Shown here one piece after another: positions 32,471 through 42,900 of a DNA stretch of 64,000 nt (positions are counted from its first letter, which is position 1; the number at the start of each line of letters is the position of its first letter). Both the position numbers and the translations under genes were made by a program. The stretch is from contig NC_068977.1 in assembly GCF_016808095.1 (NCBI RefSeq), positions 7,128,479-7,192,478 of the forward strand, read 5' to 3'. Below the pieces are notes generated by a model. The model ran no database searches. It worked only from the letters and a program-made list of their open reading frames with translations, and was not told the DNA's origin. This DNA is from Vigna angularis. Lineage: Eukaryota > Streptophyta > Magnoliopsida > Fabales > Fabaceae.

Positions 32471-33909
32471 TAAGTCACAGCTAGACAGATTGCAAACTAT
32501 GTAAGATTGTGTAGCTACAAGTAAAAGAAGTTACAATAAACTATCCTAGAGAACGAAGCACACGCCACTACAATTACCACAATACATGTAGACACCCATT
32601 CATGAAGATTGAAACTAAAAGGCTAACTACTGCATGAAACACCAATATAAAACAAAACACACTAAATTAGGGTTAGAGTGAGAAAGAGTAAAATGACACA
32701 CCTAGTAATGAGTCACCTCTCTAAATGACGTCTGTTTGGAGTTTCAAAGAACGCCAACAATGGCTTAGAAAACGCAATCCAGCAACAATGAGTAACGAGA
32801 GAGCGATTTTATCAAATCAAAGAATGAGAAGCAAGGAGTATAGAAAATATTGAACTTTTTAAACTGGTTATGGAACCAATTTAAAAAAGTCCACCTTTTG
32901 CACCTGGTTTAGAAATTGGTTTAAAAAGTTCATTTGGGAAGCAAAATTTATGTATGATCCAAATTTTTTAAACCAGTTGGGACCTTAACCGGTTAAAAAA
33001 ATCCACTTTTTATACCTGGTATGCCAATCAGTTTAAAAAGATTCACTTTCCATACAAGTTAGTGAATGAACCGGTATACTATTTAAGTTAAATAAATGGA
33101 AACTAGTCAAGCTTGTAAGGAAGATAACTAGACTCAAAAATTAAAGGAAGAATTTAACAACAAGCAACAAAAACTTATTGTATATTGTGACACTGAAAGT
33201 GTTTTGCACATTACAAAGAATTTTTTCTTTCATAGAATAAAACATGTAAGTACACTACTACTTATACTAATAAAAATTTAACAAATGTTATGATAAAGTT
33301 AGTTAGTATTTACAAGATTATATGGATTCGATTCTACCACAAACTATCGAAAAAAAAATAAACAATATAATATAACAAAGAATAAAACACAATAAGATTT
33401 AATTAATTTCATCAAAACCTTCAAATGAAAAATGTAAAAATAAAAGTCTCACATAGAAAAAAAATGTACTTTTATACTTCTTTTTCATGTTATAATTAAA
33501 AATTGTGAAGTTTTTTCTTAATAGGACACTCCAAAAAATATTAATTTCTTTTATATTACTTTAGTAATTGAGAAAAAAATTACGGAATGAAATTAATATT
33601 TCTTTTAATCATTTTTCCTATTTTTAAAACAAAATTATTATTTTTCTCCTTAAATGTAGACATAAAGATATTATATAAGTTTTTTCTTTTAATACTCAAA
33701 TATCCATCAAATTACTTGTGTTGTTTTAAAAATAATTAAGAAACTAATTAGACCTACAACTCCAACTCCATTGACGAAAAAAAGGCAATATAACTATAAG
33801 GAAGGTTTATCCCAACAGTGCCAGGGGTGACAGAAGACAACAAACATTGTTCATTGCAAAACGTGGACAAATATAAAAATAATTCAAGAAAGCTAAAGTT
33901 TGAAAAGTA

Positions 33910-34740
33910 TTGATAACAAAAGCATATTTTAGGCAAAAGTATGCATTATTGAATAAAATATCTAATAAAATATCTGATGGCACACATGGTAATAAAATAA
34001 CGTCAGAGGCAATAATAGTATCACCAAATAAAGTATACATTTCTGAAGGACCACAGAAAAAAGTAGAGTCTGTATCTATGCCACAGGCCTGCATTATTGA
34101 ATCAACTTTTGTAACACAATAAGCTAATTTTCACTACAGAACAACTTTCATTTATCTATCAAACTAAAGTAACTTATAAATAAATAAAAATAAATATTCT
34201 TTCACACACTTAAAATTTTAAATTCATTTAATATTATTCTTACTTTTTATTATCTTCTTTTTTTTTAAATAATACAAAAGTTAATATTCTTTTTTACCAT
34301 TTTATCTTTATAACCTATGTAAAATAAACGAAAATATGTGTTATAGTATCGTTACTCCATAAAACTATAAAGTTACTCCATAAAACTATAAAGTGGGCAG
34401 ATATTTGCTCTTATAAGTGGGAAAAGTGTTGTATCCAACATAACCAGAAAGGGAATTCTACCGCCCGGTAAGCCGCCGTAAACCGGACGCTCAACTACAA
34501 GGCTGAAGATTGACGATTTCACAACAGAACAAAGAAGATCGACCCTCGACCACAGTACAGAAACATATAAGAAAAAGTAACGAGAGAGGTGATTAATATT
34601 TATTATACGATTAGTACTTGAGCTTGAGCTGAAAGTTTTCATTAACTTTGACATGGAACGAAGTACCTTTAATCTCCTAACTTGTCGAACGAATGACAAA
34701 CTGCAAACTTATGAGCAGACTTGGACATTGGACATGCTCA
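33910..34740. other. Non-coding DNA downstream of BAHD gene 1
   Basis: AT-rich; short open frames only. A C/G-richer patch at 34440-34560 has no recognisable product. Much of it is missing from the equivalent place in copy C2 (about 61840-61880). Confidence 0.45.
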
Positions 34741-34747
34741 AAGCTTA

Positions 34748-36172
34748 TCAGACATTGGACTGTTGACTTTGATTTCCACATCCGATACAGGAATCAAATC
34801 CTTGGACAAAAACGGAAGTAAATTCTTCCATCTCAGTTTTAGGTAACAGCAATCCAATCTCAATTCCTCCACTGATATCCCTACTTTCACTGAGAGAAAA
34901 TGCTCTTGTTTTGTCTGCGGATACCAAATCCGACTTCTTTGGCCTTCCCCACCCAAAATCAATGCTATAAACCTCAAATAACGGAGACCCACCTGTAGAA
35001 ATTTTTCTAACCTCCCCAGCGTCATGCATAATCGAAACCGATCTTTCTGCTCCTTTCAACACTCCCTCTTCCTTCACCCTATTCAAAGCCTCAACTATCC
35101 CCTCCAAAGCACAAATGAACCCATCTTTTCCAACCAACTCCTTAGTCAAAGCCAAAACGAATTGTCCTCTAATGCAGTTTCCAAAATACGTGGCTGGAAT
35201 TGGAGGATCCAAGCGCTTTCTACAGTCAACAGCAAATATGTACAGCACATTTTCTTCCTTCACTTGGTTCGCTTTAACCCAACACGCTAACACATACGCA
35301 CACGTAACAGAAAATGTTGACAGATGAACAGCCACTTTGACCTTTGAGTTTCCGTATTGTTTGAGCTTTTGAATCTGTGAAGGGGTCAATTCAAACAAAC
35401 CTTTGAGTCCATCGCTCGGTGTTGCAGTGAGAGACTCCCACACCTTGAGACTTCGGTTATTCGAACCATTATGATTCATCCACTGGTCTGCGTACAGTTC
35501 AGCCAATCCAGAAGGGTCTCTAATCAATGATCTGTCAAAGATAGGCGAAAGATGGTGAGGTAAGGATGGTGTTGGTGTGGGTGTAGTAGGGTTTTGAAGG
35601 TTAGAGCATATAAAGGCCCATGCTTTGATGAACATGGATGAAGATTTTCCGTCGAAAGCTGCATGGTGTGTGGTTACTCCAATGCAAAAGCCAGCGTTTG
35701 GGAAATGAGTGACTTGAACCGCCAACAGAGATGCTTTATCATGGGAATTGGCCAAGTGGGGTGCTAAATGGTGGCGTTGTGATGCTTCACAAAGATGGGA
35801 GCAAAGATGGTTGAAGTTTAGGTCGGACTCAGCAACAGTGAAGGAAACGGTGTCGCCGGGGAGATAGTTGATGATGGGTTTGGGAGAGTGAGAGGGCCAT
35901 GTGAGAGTTCCAGAGAAAGGGAGGAAGTGTTGGAGAGTGAGGGAAAGAGAAAGTTTGAGAGAGGGAAGAAGAGAATGAAGGAATGAAGAGGTTGGGTGTG
36001 GGAAGTGATAGAAGAAGAGACGTTGACCAGGTGGAAATCGAAGCCATAAGAGGTCGAAGAAGGTTAGCGGAAGAGAGGTTGGAACAAGGGTGGAAAGGGT
36101 TGGTTCCTGAAACGGTGCCAACGAACAAACTTGGATAACTTTGAGAGGTGCTGGTGATGATGCTTCAGTCAT
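34748..36172 (-). CDS. BAHD acyltransferase, phenolic/anthocyanin glucoside malonyltransferase-like (copy 1)
   Basis: A 474-residue cytosolic acyl-CoA-dependent acyltransferase in one exon. Seen: catalytic HHAAFDG (HxxxD at residues 170-174), the structural DFGWG motif at 405-409, and YFGNC near 329-333, which is typical of the malonyltransferase clade. Length fits the family (about 430-480). Known relatives transfer malonyl or another acyl group from CoA to sugar hydroxyls of flavonoid, anthocyanin or phenolic glucosides, often before vacuolar storage. The substrate here cannot be read from sequence. The start at 36172 is the first ATG before the conserved PLKVIQVC segment. It has a close duplicate at 61891-63279 and ends about 12 residues later, with a Cys/Gln-rich tail that the other copy lacks. 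It looks functional. Confidence 0.93.
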   Translation of the reverse strand: MTEASSPAPLKVIQVCSLAPFQEPTLSTLVPTSLPLTFFDLLWLRFPPGQRLFFYHFPHPTSSFLHSLLPSLKLSLSLTLQHFLPFSGTLTWPSHSPKPIINYLPGDTVSFTVAESDLNFNHLCSHLCEASQRHHLAPHLANSHDKASLLAVQVTHFPNAGFCIGVTTHHAAFDGKSSSMFIKAWAFICSNLQNPTTPTPTPSLPHHLSPIFDRSLIRDPSGLAELYADQWMNHNGSNNRSLKVWESLTATPSDGLKGLFELTPSQIQKLKQYGNSKVKVAVHLSTFSVTCAYVLACWVKANQVKEENVLYIFAVDCRKRLDPPIPATYFGNCIRGQFVLALTKELVGKDGFICALEGIVEALNRVKEEGVLKGAERSVSIMHDAGEVRKISTGGSPLFEVYSIDFGWGRPKKSDLVSADKTRAFSLSESRDISGGIEIGLLLPKTEMEEFTSVFVQGFDSCIGCGNQSQQSNV

Positions 36173-36215
36173 GGCTCAGAGGAATGGAGAAGCAGTGGTG
36201 CAATTGAAAAGGAAG

Positions 36216-36857
36216 TGAAGGATCGTCTATGATTTGGATGACATTTATTGGTACTGGAAGTCCCAGGTTGCTTAAAAATTCTTTTTTACTCTAGCACAAT
36301 TACATGCTGGAAGGCCTACTTTGCTTAAAATTATATTTCTTAGAAGTTTTAGAACTTATTGGTCAAATTGCAATTACAGTCTCATTTATCAGTATGAATT
36401 ATGGTTGTTGAAGGCTAATTTGGCATATACCGAATTTAAATTAAGAAATATTTTATGGAAATGTTAAAGGTAGTGCAATATACGTATAACACTTTCCCCA
36501 CTAATCATATTAGTTGTCTCGAGTGTAGGTTATGACATCACAATCAAGATCACAATCAAAACATTTCACGTAACAATTTTCTCCAATTTTCTTCAAATCT
36601 TCTAAATTTCACAGTCATGGTTACAAGGTTCTCTTAAATCCTTAATGTTCCTTTTCGAGTAGTACCAAAGAAGTACATGTAAAAGGTATTCTTACGATCA
36701 AGTCAATAATATGATTGTTCGATTAATATAGTAAAATCTTAAATTTACGATAAATGTAATCATCTATCTCTTTATCTAGGACTTATATTTATAGGTTTTG
36801 ATATGAGCGTATAATTAACATAAGCTTAATCATGGCCCAATGACCAGTAAGTACATT
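36216..36857. other. Intergenic DNA upstream of BAHD gene 1
   Basis: Holds the promoter of the BAHD gene by position, then AT-rich DNA. A TATATTTATAGG-type stretch near 36785 resembles gypsy LTR sequence and may belong to the pol remnant that follows. No gene seen. Confidence 0.4.
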
Positions 36858-36889
36858 TTAGCTGTAAACTTGATTATTATAGAAGTTTA

Positions 36890-37505
36890 AGCATTTGGAT
36901 GACCGATCAAATCTCTTAACCGACTGGCTAGAATAGCAGGATTCAGGTATGTTTTGACGTCCACCAACTGTAATGTATTGTATAACCGTTTGGATAAGTG
37001 CTGACCATACTGTCATACGATCATTTTCCTTTTTCACCATCACGACATTGGCCAACCAGGTGGAGTATAGGACCTCTTGGACAAATGTTGCTTCTCGCAA
37101 CTTCTTCACCTTTGCCTCCACTGCCTTTCTCTTTTCCTCGTCCAAGCCACGCTTCTTCTGCACGACTAGGCGAGCTTCCCTAAAAAGGGCCAACTTGTGG
37201 GACATGAAGTGGGGTGTATCCTCGACATGTCTGTTGTTGTCCATGTAAAGAGGTCCTTGTTCTCCCTCAATACTTTGACCAATGACCATTCAACATCGTC
37301 GTTAAGCCCACTGACCAAAGTAGTTGTTTGATTTTCCTCCCGCCTAATATGAGTGGTTTAGTTTCACCTTGGGGTTCTATCCTATCCTCTATGATGGTTC
37401 ATGGGTGTAGGTTAGTCATGGCTACCATTGATTGCCTAACCTTTCGGGAAGGGACATACGACTTTATCTTTAAACCTATCGTGTAACACTCCTAAGCAGC
37501 CTTCT
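36890..37505 (-). pseudogene. Ty3/gypsy fragment between protease and reverse transcriptase
   Basis: Minus-strand translation from 37505 gives NNQKAA, a stop, ECY and LKIKSYVPSRKVRQ, and after more lesions HKLALFREARLVVQKKRGLD, LREATFVQEVLYSTWLANVV and MVKKENDRM. This is the start of the gypsy RT domain (relatives read TTWLANVVMVKK followed by the YTDLNKAC block). It breaks off before the catalytic region. It overlaps, by domain position, the end of the gag-protease remnant at 13640. Confidence 0.78.
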
Positions 37506-37859
37506 GATTGTTAAGACAAAATCGCTATAAGACTTATAACTCTAAACGCTCTCATATGTTTTGAAGTTTAACCAAATAACATTAAACAAAATGAGAATCT
37601 AAAGATAACTATAACTAAAATAGAATAAGCAAAAACATAAGTGTTAGGTTCAAAATTCCTACTCATCTAGAAACATAAGTAAGCCTTAGGAAAATACTTA
37701 TGCATATATGTAACATAGAAAAACCTAAGTTAAAACATTTAGACACAATACTAAACGACTCTCATATCAAGGGTCTTACACACCAACTCCATTTTAAAGG
37801 GAGCACGTTCATTACCAATATGTGTTCTAATCAGAACAATATTTGAGAGGACACAATCA

Positions 37860-38433
37860 AGGTTTGTTGAACGCGAATTAAAAGCGAACTGTATGCTACA
37901 AGCAGGCCACCAATTTTCTGAACAAATTGCCGACATCATTAGGAAAAATCAACAACAATCCGCATTTTGTCATGTTCATCGCTACAACCGTGAAAATTCT
38001 GAATTTGATGTTCAGGAAATTTCAACACCTCACCACTACCGCCCTGTTCCACTTTCCTATAAGGTCAGCCTAAATGAATGGTAGTGTGATTCTGGTCACT
38101 TCCAGGCTACTCGTCTCCCATGTCATCATGTCATTGCTGTTTGTTTATTTTCGCATATCCCACTAACCCAAGTAATCGATCCAGTGTACAGTCTTAACAA
38201 CATTTTCAAGGCATATGAAGTACAATTTCACCAAATCCAAAATCAAGATTATTAGTCTGCGTACAGGTCCAAACTTCATACCATATCCTAAAATGCGACG
38301 CAAGACATCTGGAAGACCATTTACAAATAGGCTTCATAATGAAATGGATCAATCCAATCCAGATAAGCCAAAAAAATGCTTTTACTGCCGCATCGGAGGT
38401 CATCATAGGGGAAATTGTCCATTTCGTCATTAG
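37860..38433 (+). pseudogene. MULE transposase C-terminal fragment (SWIM and zinc knuckle)
   Basis: One frame reads VPLSYKVSLNEW, a stop, then CDSGHFQATRLPCHHVIAVC, which is the SWIM zinc-finger region of MuDR-type transposases with one expected Cys changed to Ser. After a frameshift it ends with the CCHC knuckle CFYCRIGGHHRGNC before TAG. The upstream catalytic part is absent here. Confidence 0.8.
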
Positions 38434-38635
38434 TTATTTCTTAATCTTACCCAATTGTAATCAAATCGATTATTGATATATTACTATTAATATTTCTTAT
38501 TAATATATTTTTTCTCTTTTCTTCAAATTTGTCTGCATTCATTACATAATAACCATAATTTCTTTTTTCGTATAACACAACCAATACATAAAATATGTAA
38601 AATGCAAAATCATTTTAAAAAACCAACCAAAAACA

Positions 38636-38945
38636 CACTGGTAATCGATTACAAGAAGCTTGTAATCGCTTACCAGAGTGGTTCTTGCACAATAAAAACA
38701 CTGGTAATCGATTACAGAAGTCTCGTAATCGATTACCAGTAGCATTTTTGCCTACTACAATGAAGTCGAGGAGGGGGGTCACGATTTCAACACTCTGTAA
38801 TCGATTACCAGTATATTGTAATTGATTACAGGACCCAGAAGTCATTTTTGGGGTGCACGACTTCACCACTGGTCAAATGCACAGTGTGAAGTCGTGTAGG
38901 AGGCACGACTTCTTCATTTGAAGTCGTTTTGCCCCCCCACGACTT
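38636..38945. repeat. Cluster of GTAATCGATTAC palindromes and CACGACTTC repeats
   Basis: About six copies or near-copies of the 12-bp palindrome GTAATCGATTAC occur in about 190 bp. Several are arranged as larger inverted repeats (CTGGTAATCGATTAC ... GTAATCGATTACCAG at 38701-38739). They are followed by four AAGTCGTG / CACGACTT motifs in alternating orientation (38850-38945). It lies next to a MULE transposase tail and may be the subterminal region of the same element (inference). Confidence 0.85.
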
Positions 38946-39015
38946 CATATTTGGTCAAAATTTGCCCATTTACGTAATATTCTAGACATATTTGCCTACT
39001 TTGGTACAAAAACCC

Positions 39016-40290
39016 TTTGTTAGCGAAATATCACTGCGAGTCTATGCAGTTGACGGGTTCTTCTTCTAGTATAGACAAAAAAAATAAAAAATAAAAAATA
39101 AAAACCTGTTAATAATTTATTGAAGAGAGAAAACAAAATTTAAAAAGATCCGAAAGGGTAAAAAATACAGATAACCATTTATTTTATAAGTTTTAATTTT
39201 TTATTACATGTGATCACATTTTCCAACTCTTATAAAATTAAAATTTTGAACATTGATAAAATGAATGATATAAATTGTAAGGTGGAAAATTTATAACATT
39301 TCCAGTCAAATTGGGTTGGGTATACTTCATATAAAGTTGTCAAAATGGATCATCCGGCCCGACCTAGTCCGGTCCACCATAGGTTGATCACTTAGAGTCA
39401 ATTCAATCTGACTCATTTATTAGCGAGCCAGAAACATTGGAATCCGACCCGACCCACCACGGGTTGGTGGGTAAACGGGTTGGCTCACTGCCTCGTTTAG
39501 TTACAATTGTTTTTAAATAAAGAAAAATTACAAACTTTTTATAATTCAAATCTAAACAAATTTCATTCCCAAGATTGGTGTTTTTTAAAAATAAGAAACT
39601 TAAATAATTTTTTCAAGCAAAAACAAAAATAATGGATATTTCTTTATAAGATTAAAATTAAATTTTAATAAAATAAAATTAAGTAGGTGGGTTGGTGGGC
39701 CAACCCGACCCACCACGGGTTCAACCGACATGAGCCGGGTTTAAATGAGTCGAGTTGAAATCTGATCCGCATAAAAAAAATACAATTTTTTCAAACCCAA
39801 TCTAACTTAAATCCATGGTGGGCTGGGTTAACCCGCGATTGTGACACATTTTTTGACATCTCTAACTTCACACATATGCCTCTTCTTTTTTACCTAAATA
39901 TATCCTCCATTAAATTTAAATTAGTGTGAATTCCTTCAACGTTTTTAAGTTCATTTTTATTTTCTTTCAAGTCTGGTGCTTTTTTGTATATTAAATATTT
40001 AATTTTTTATTTATATTTTTGTTTCCTTTGAACATTGAGTTAAATTTAATTTTTCTTCATTTAACTTATATTATAAATATTTGTATGGTACTAAATTATA
40101 GATATTGTCTTTCAGATGATCAAGCTTCTAGATAATAATAATTCATAATTTAAGTTTTGAATTTTAACATCCCATGTTACAAAAGATTAGTCTTAATTTT
40201 TCAAACCATTTTGCTAACCTCTTCCTAGATATTAAAATACTATACTTATAATTTATTTGTATTTAATACGATAATATATTTATTATAAGA
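39016..40290. repeat. Segmental duplication A, copy 2, first part
   Basis: It begins with the receptor-kinase upstream segment (TTGTTAGCGAAATATCACTG) but the receptor gene itself is absent. It continues with the sequence seen at 4190-4600, interrupted by a hAT-like MITE. The match stops near 40290 and resumes at 49690. Confidence 0.85.
39332..39864. mobile_element. hAT-like MITE, 533 bp
   Basis: The ends read TAAAGTTGTCAAAATGG and, inverted, TAGAGATGTCAAAAAATG. They are flanked by 8-bp ACTTCATA (39324-39331) and ACTTCACA (39865-39872), one mismatch, consistent with hAT. The interior has GGGTTGGTGGG / CCAACCCG inverted motifs. The copy-1 site at about 4190 lacks it. Confidence 0.8.
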
Positions 40291-40557
40291 AAGGGAAAGT
40301 GATCAATTAAAAATAGTTATTTAATAAAAATTAATATTTATAAAAATGTTCACAAAATAAGATATATTTAATATAACTATTATGGATTAAAATATTCTTT
40401 TTCATTTTTTTCTTACAAGATTGAGAGGATATCTTTGAGGAGTAATAGTTTCAATCTTTGAGGGATATTTTTAAATTTGAATATTAGCCGTAATATATAT
40501 TAGCATGAACTTTCTTACTTTGAAAACCTAACAATAAACATTTGTTTGTATTTATAA

Positions 40558-40560
<3 letters not shown>

Positions 40561-40626
<66 letters not shown>
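40561..40626. repeat. (AT)n microsatellite
   Basis: About 33 uninterrupted AT units directly left of a CACTA element. Confidence 0.98.
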
Positions 40627-40629
<3 letters not shown>

Positions 40630-40655
40630 CCATTAACATACAAACCTTAAATACT

Positions 40656-42289
40656 CACTAGTACATAAAGAAAAAAGGGCACCAGTTCTTTTGAGCCATA
40701 GACAGCGGTTTCTGAACCGAGGTATATCTAGACGAAGTAAAAAGTGATAGTCTATTTGCCTCGGTTCAAGAACCGAGGCATAAAAAAACAGAATTTTGAC
40801 TCGGTTGAAAGTTAACCGAGACCGTAGGTTCTTTTTTTTTATTCATTTTCTTCTGTACACTGATTTTCGGTCTCGTTCACGTGCACCAGCATCCACTCTA
40901 CTCACCAGCATCCACTCTACTCTTCTCAAAGTGTCCGATCATCGCCACTACACACACCTTCAAAGTGTCCGGAACCTTCAAATCCCTAAACCCCAAATCC
41001 AGTCAAAACGCCGTTTAAATCCCTAACCCCCAATCGGATGAGCATAAACCCCAAATCCAGTCAAAACGCCGTTCAAATCCCTAACCCCCAATCGGATGAG
41101 CAACAACCCCAAACCTCCTCCAACAGTATCGAAGTCCCCAAACCTGCACGAATAGTGGTGACGCGAAGATGCTTTGTCGTGAAACTCCCTTGCGCCGCGG
41201 AGACGCTTTGCCATGATCACGGTGCCTCCAAATCGCTTCCCCTCCATGCGTGAACGAACCAGGAATAAGGAAGGAAAGGACGCCTCCTTGCTCGACGACG
41301 AGCCTCCACCCGAAATATCGTTGTCGCCTCCTCGTGCCACCAACATTCGCGAATTCGAACCAGGATGAAGGAGAAGAAGAAGAAAACCCCATAAGCGAGA
41401 AAGGCCTCTCATCCTCACAATAATCTGCAAAAAAGGCAAGAAGCGAGAAAGAGAAGTCAGATCGAAAAGAGTAATAGGTGAAAGCAACCTTGATGCCGGA
41501 ATCGGAGGATGCGGGGAGGGAATTGTCGGTTAGGGCATCAGCAGCCATGGCGAGCTTTCGCTTGAGAGGGTTGGAAGCAGGGGTCTCGGAGGCAAGGGAC
41601 TCTTGAACTTAGCGGGGGAAGGAACGACAAGATTGGGATCGGAGGGAGGGTCATTCTCTTTGGGCGGGTTTTGGCGGAGCTAGGAGAGGCGGTTGTGGTG
41701 GCCGTAGTAGCGAGTGGAAGAAGCATGCAATGATTCATTTTGGGGCAGAGAGGAGAACGAAATGGGGAAAAGCGTGTGGAAGAAGAGTTCATTTTGGGGG
41801 CAGAGAGGAGAAAGAAATGGAGGAAGTGCACAGCCCTTAGCTCGAGAGAAGTGAAGCACCGTGACTCCTTGGAGAAATCAAAGCAATATGCCTCGGTTCT
41901 TCATATAACCGAGGCCTCAAAGCCTTTTGACTTCGGTTTTACAGCAACCCGAGGTTCTTTCTCCTGGTTTTTGAGCTGACTTGACTGACTTGATGTGTGT
42001 TGCAGGGGTGTGTCAGGCGTTTTGCTTCGGTTCTGCTAGAACCCGAGGCAGTATCACCTTTTCACACAGTTTTCTGACCGTTTCAAACGAAAAGGTGGCA
42101 TGGTAGGTGATGTTTAGGCACCGGTTTCCTGTGCAACCAAAGTTGTATCAGCGTTATGCACCGGTTCTGTATGAACCGAGGTCTATAAGATCTCCATAAT
42201 TGCGGATTTGCCACCGCATTTGGATATGCACCGGTTTGGTTTAGACAGATGTCTATTGGGTGAGTTTAAAGACACAATTTGTACTAGTG
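40656..42289. mobile_element. Non-autonomous CACTA element carrying kinesin-12-like exons
   Basis: A 1634-bp element with inverted termini CACTAGTACA at both ends and a perfect 3-bp target duplication ACT (40653-40655 and 42290-42292), the CACTA signature. Subterminal CGGTT...AACCG palindromic motifs occur near both ends (40705-40820 and 41888-42240). Internally there is a 56-bp tandem duplication (about 40988-41102) and a repeated GGGGCAGAGAGGAGAA segment (41740-41815). No transposase. The minus strand carries a spliced-gene fragment. Confidence 0.92.
41395..41720 (-). pseudogene. Captured kinesin-12-like 5' gene fragment
   Basis: Minus-strand text in two frames gives PKENDPPSDPNLVVPSPAKF with KSPLPPRP, then SNPLKRKLAMAADALTDNS and SDSGIK ending at 41489. 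A GT donor follows. After a 64-bp intron, a CTTTTTTGCAG acceptor (ending 41425) leads into IIVRMRG. The order Pro-rich leader, NPLKRKL, DSGIK, (V/I)IVRMR is that of the N-terminus of plant phragmoplast kinesin-12 proteins just before the motor domain. The retained intron shows capture from genomic DNA. One frameshift and the absence of the motor domain make it non-functional. The family call is from memory of conserved motifs, not a search. Confidence 0.68.
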
Positions 42290-42761
42290 ACTATTCCAAA
42301 CTAACGTTCATCTTCTCCTTCACAATTGTGTTCTATGCTCTATTTTGGGTTAAATATGTTTTTAGTCCCTGAACTATTAAGCGATTTTGGTTTTAGTCCC
42401 TACTCAGAACTTTGATGGTTTTTAGTCTTTATTGTTTTGAAACTCTGAATAATAGTCCTTAAAATTGGACGGTGTTAAGTTTCAGTGGATGTGGCAAACG
42501 GCGTTGCCACGTGATCACTGATTTGCTCTATTCTCTGTCTGCCACATTGGATGTTTAAGTATTTGAACTGAGATTAAGTCTGTTAATTACGTTCTGAAGG
42601 TTGGAGTTGGCAGCGGCGAGTCGTTTTCTCTCGGCTTCACTCGTAATTTCTTCTCTGTAAGGCTTCTGCATCATTATCTTGCAATCATAGACAACTCGGA
42701 CAAAAACTCGGATGCCTGAGACTCCCAATTATAGACAACTCGGACAAAAACTCACTCTTAC

Positions 42762-42900
42762 CTTGACCACTATGATTACACCTCTTCACCGCAACAGTGT
42801 CACCACTCTCAGGCAGCACACCCTTGTACAGGGTCCCAAAAGCACCATGACCAATGACCCTATTAGCACTGAACCCCTTAGTGGCAAATTTCAGCTCCTT
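42762..42900 (-). pseudogene. Captured lectin-receptor-kinase fragment (kinase N-lobe)
   Basis: Reads KELKFATKGFSANRVIGHGA, then FGTLYKGVLPESGDTVAVKR. The Gly-rich loop GHGAFG and the VAVK lysine are visible. It would continue the frame of the chimeric ORF at 42900-43472, but one base is missing after KEFS (TAT to TA), which creates the stop. The fragment ends before the catalytic loop. Confidence 0.82.

Larger units (their letters stand above)
30629..32877. repeat. Segmental duplication B, copy 2
   Basis: Same orientation as 17768-24385 but without the copia insertion, so it keeps about 124 bp (32654-32777) that copy 1 lost. It starts in the upstream flank of the cytochrome c1 gene. Confidence 0.92.
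33105..36215. repeat. Segmental duplication C, copy 1 (contains BAHD gene 1)
   Basis: Matches 60870-63333 in the same orientation, from CAAGCTTGTAAGGAAG through the BAHD gene and its 5' UTR (AGCAGTGGTGCA...TTGAAAAGGAAGTGAA). Copy 1 has several hundred extra bases at about 34170-34740, just downstream of the gene. Confidence 0.92.

Noticed and set aside
33910..34122. A 70-codon frame downstream of BAHD gene 1.
   Set aside because: No known domain and the equivalent sequence in duplicate C2 does not keep the frame.
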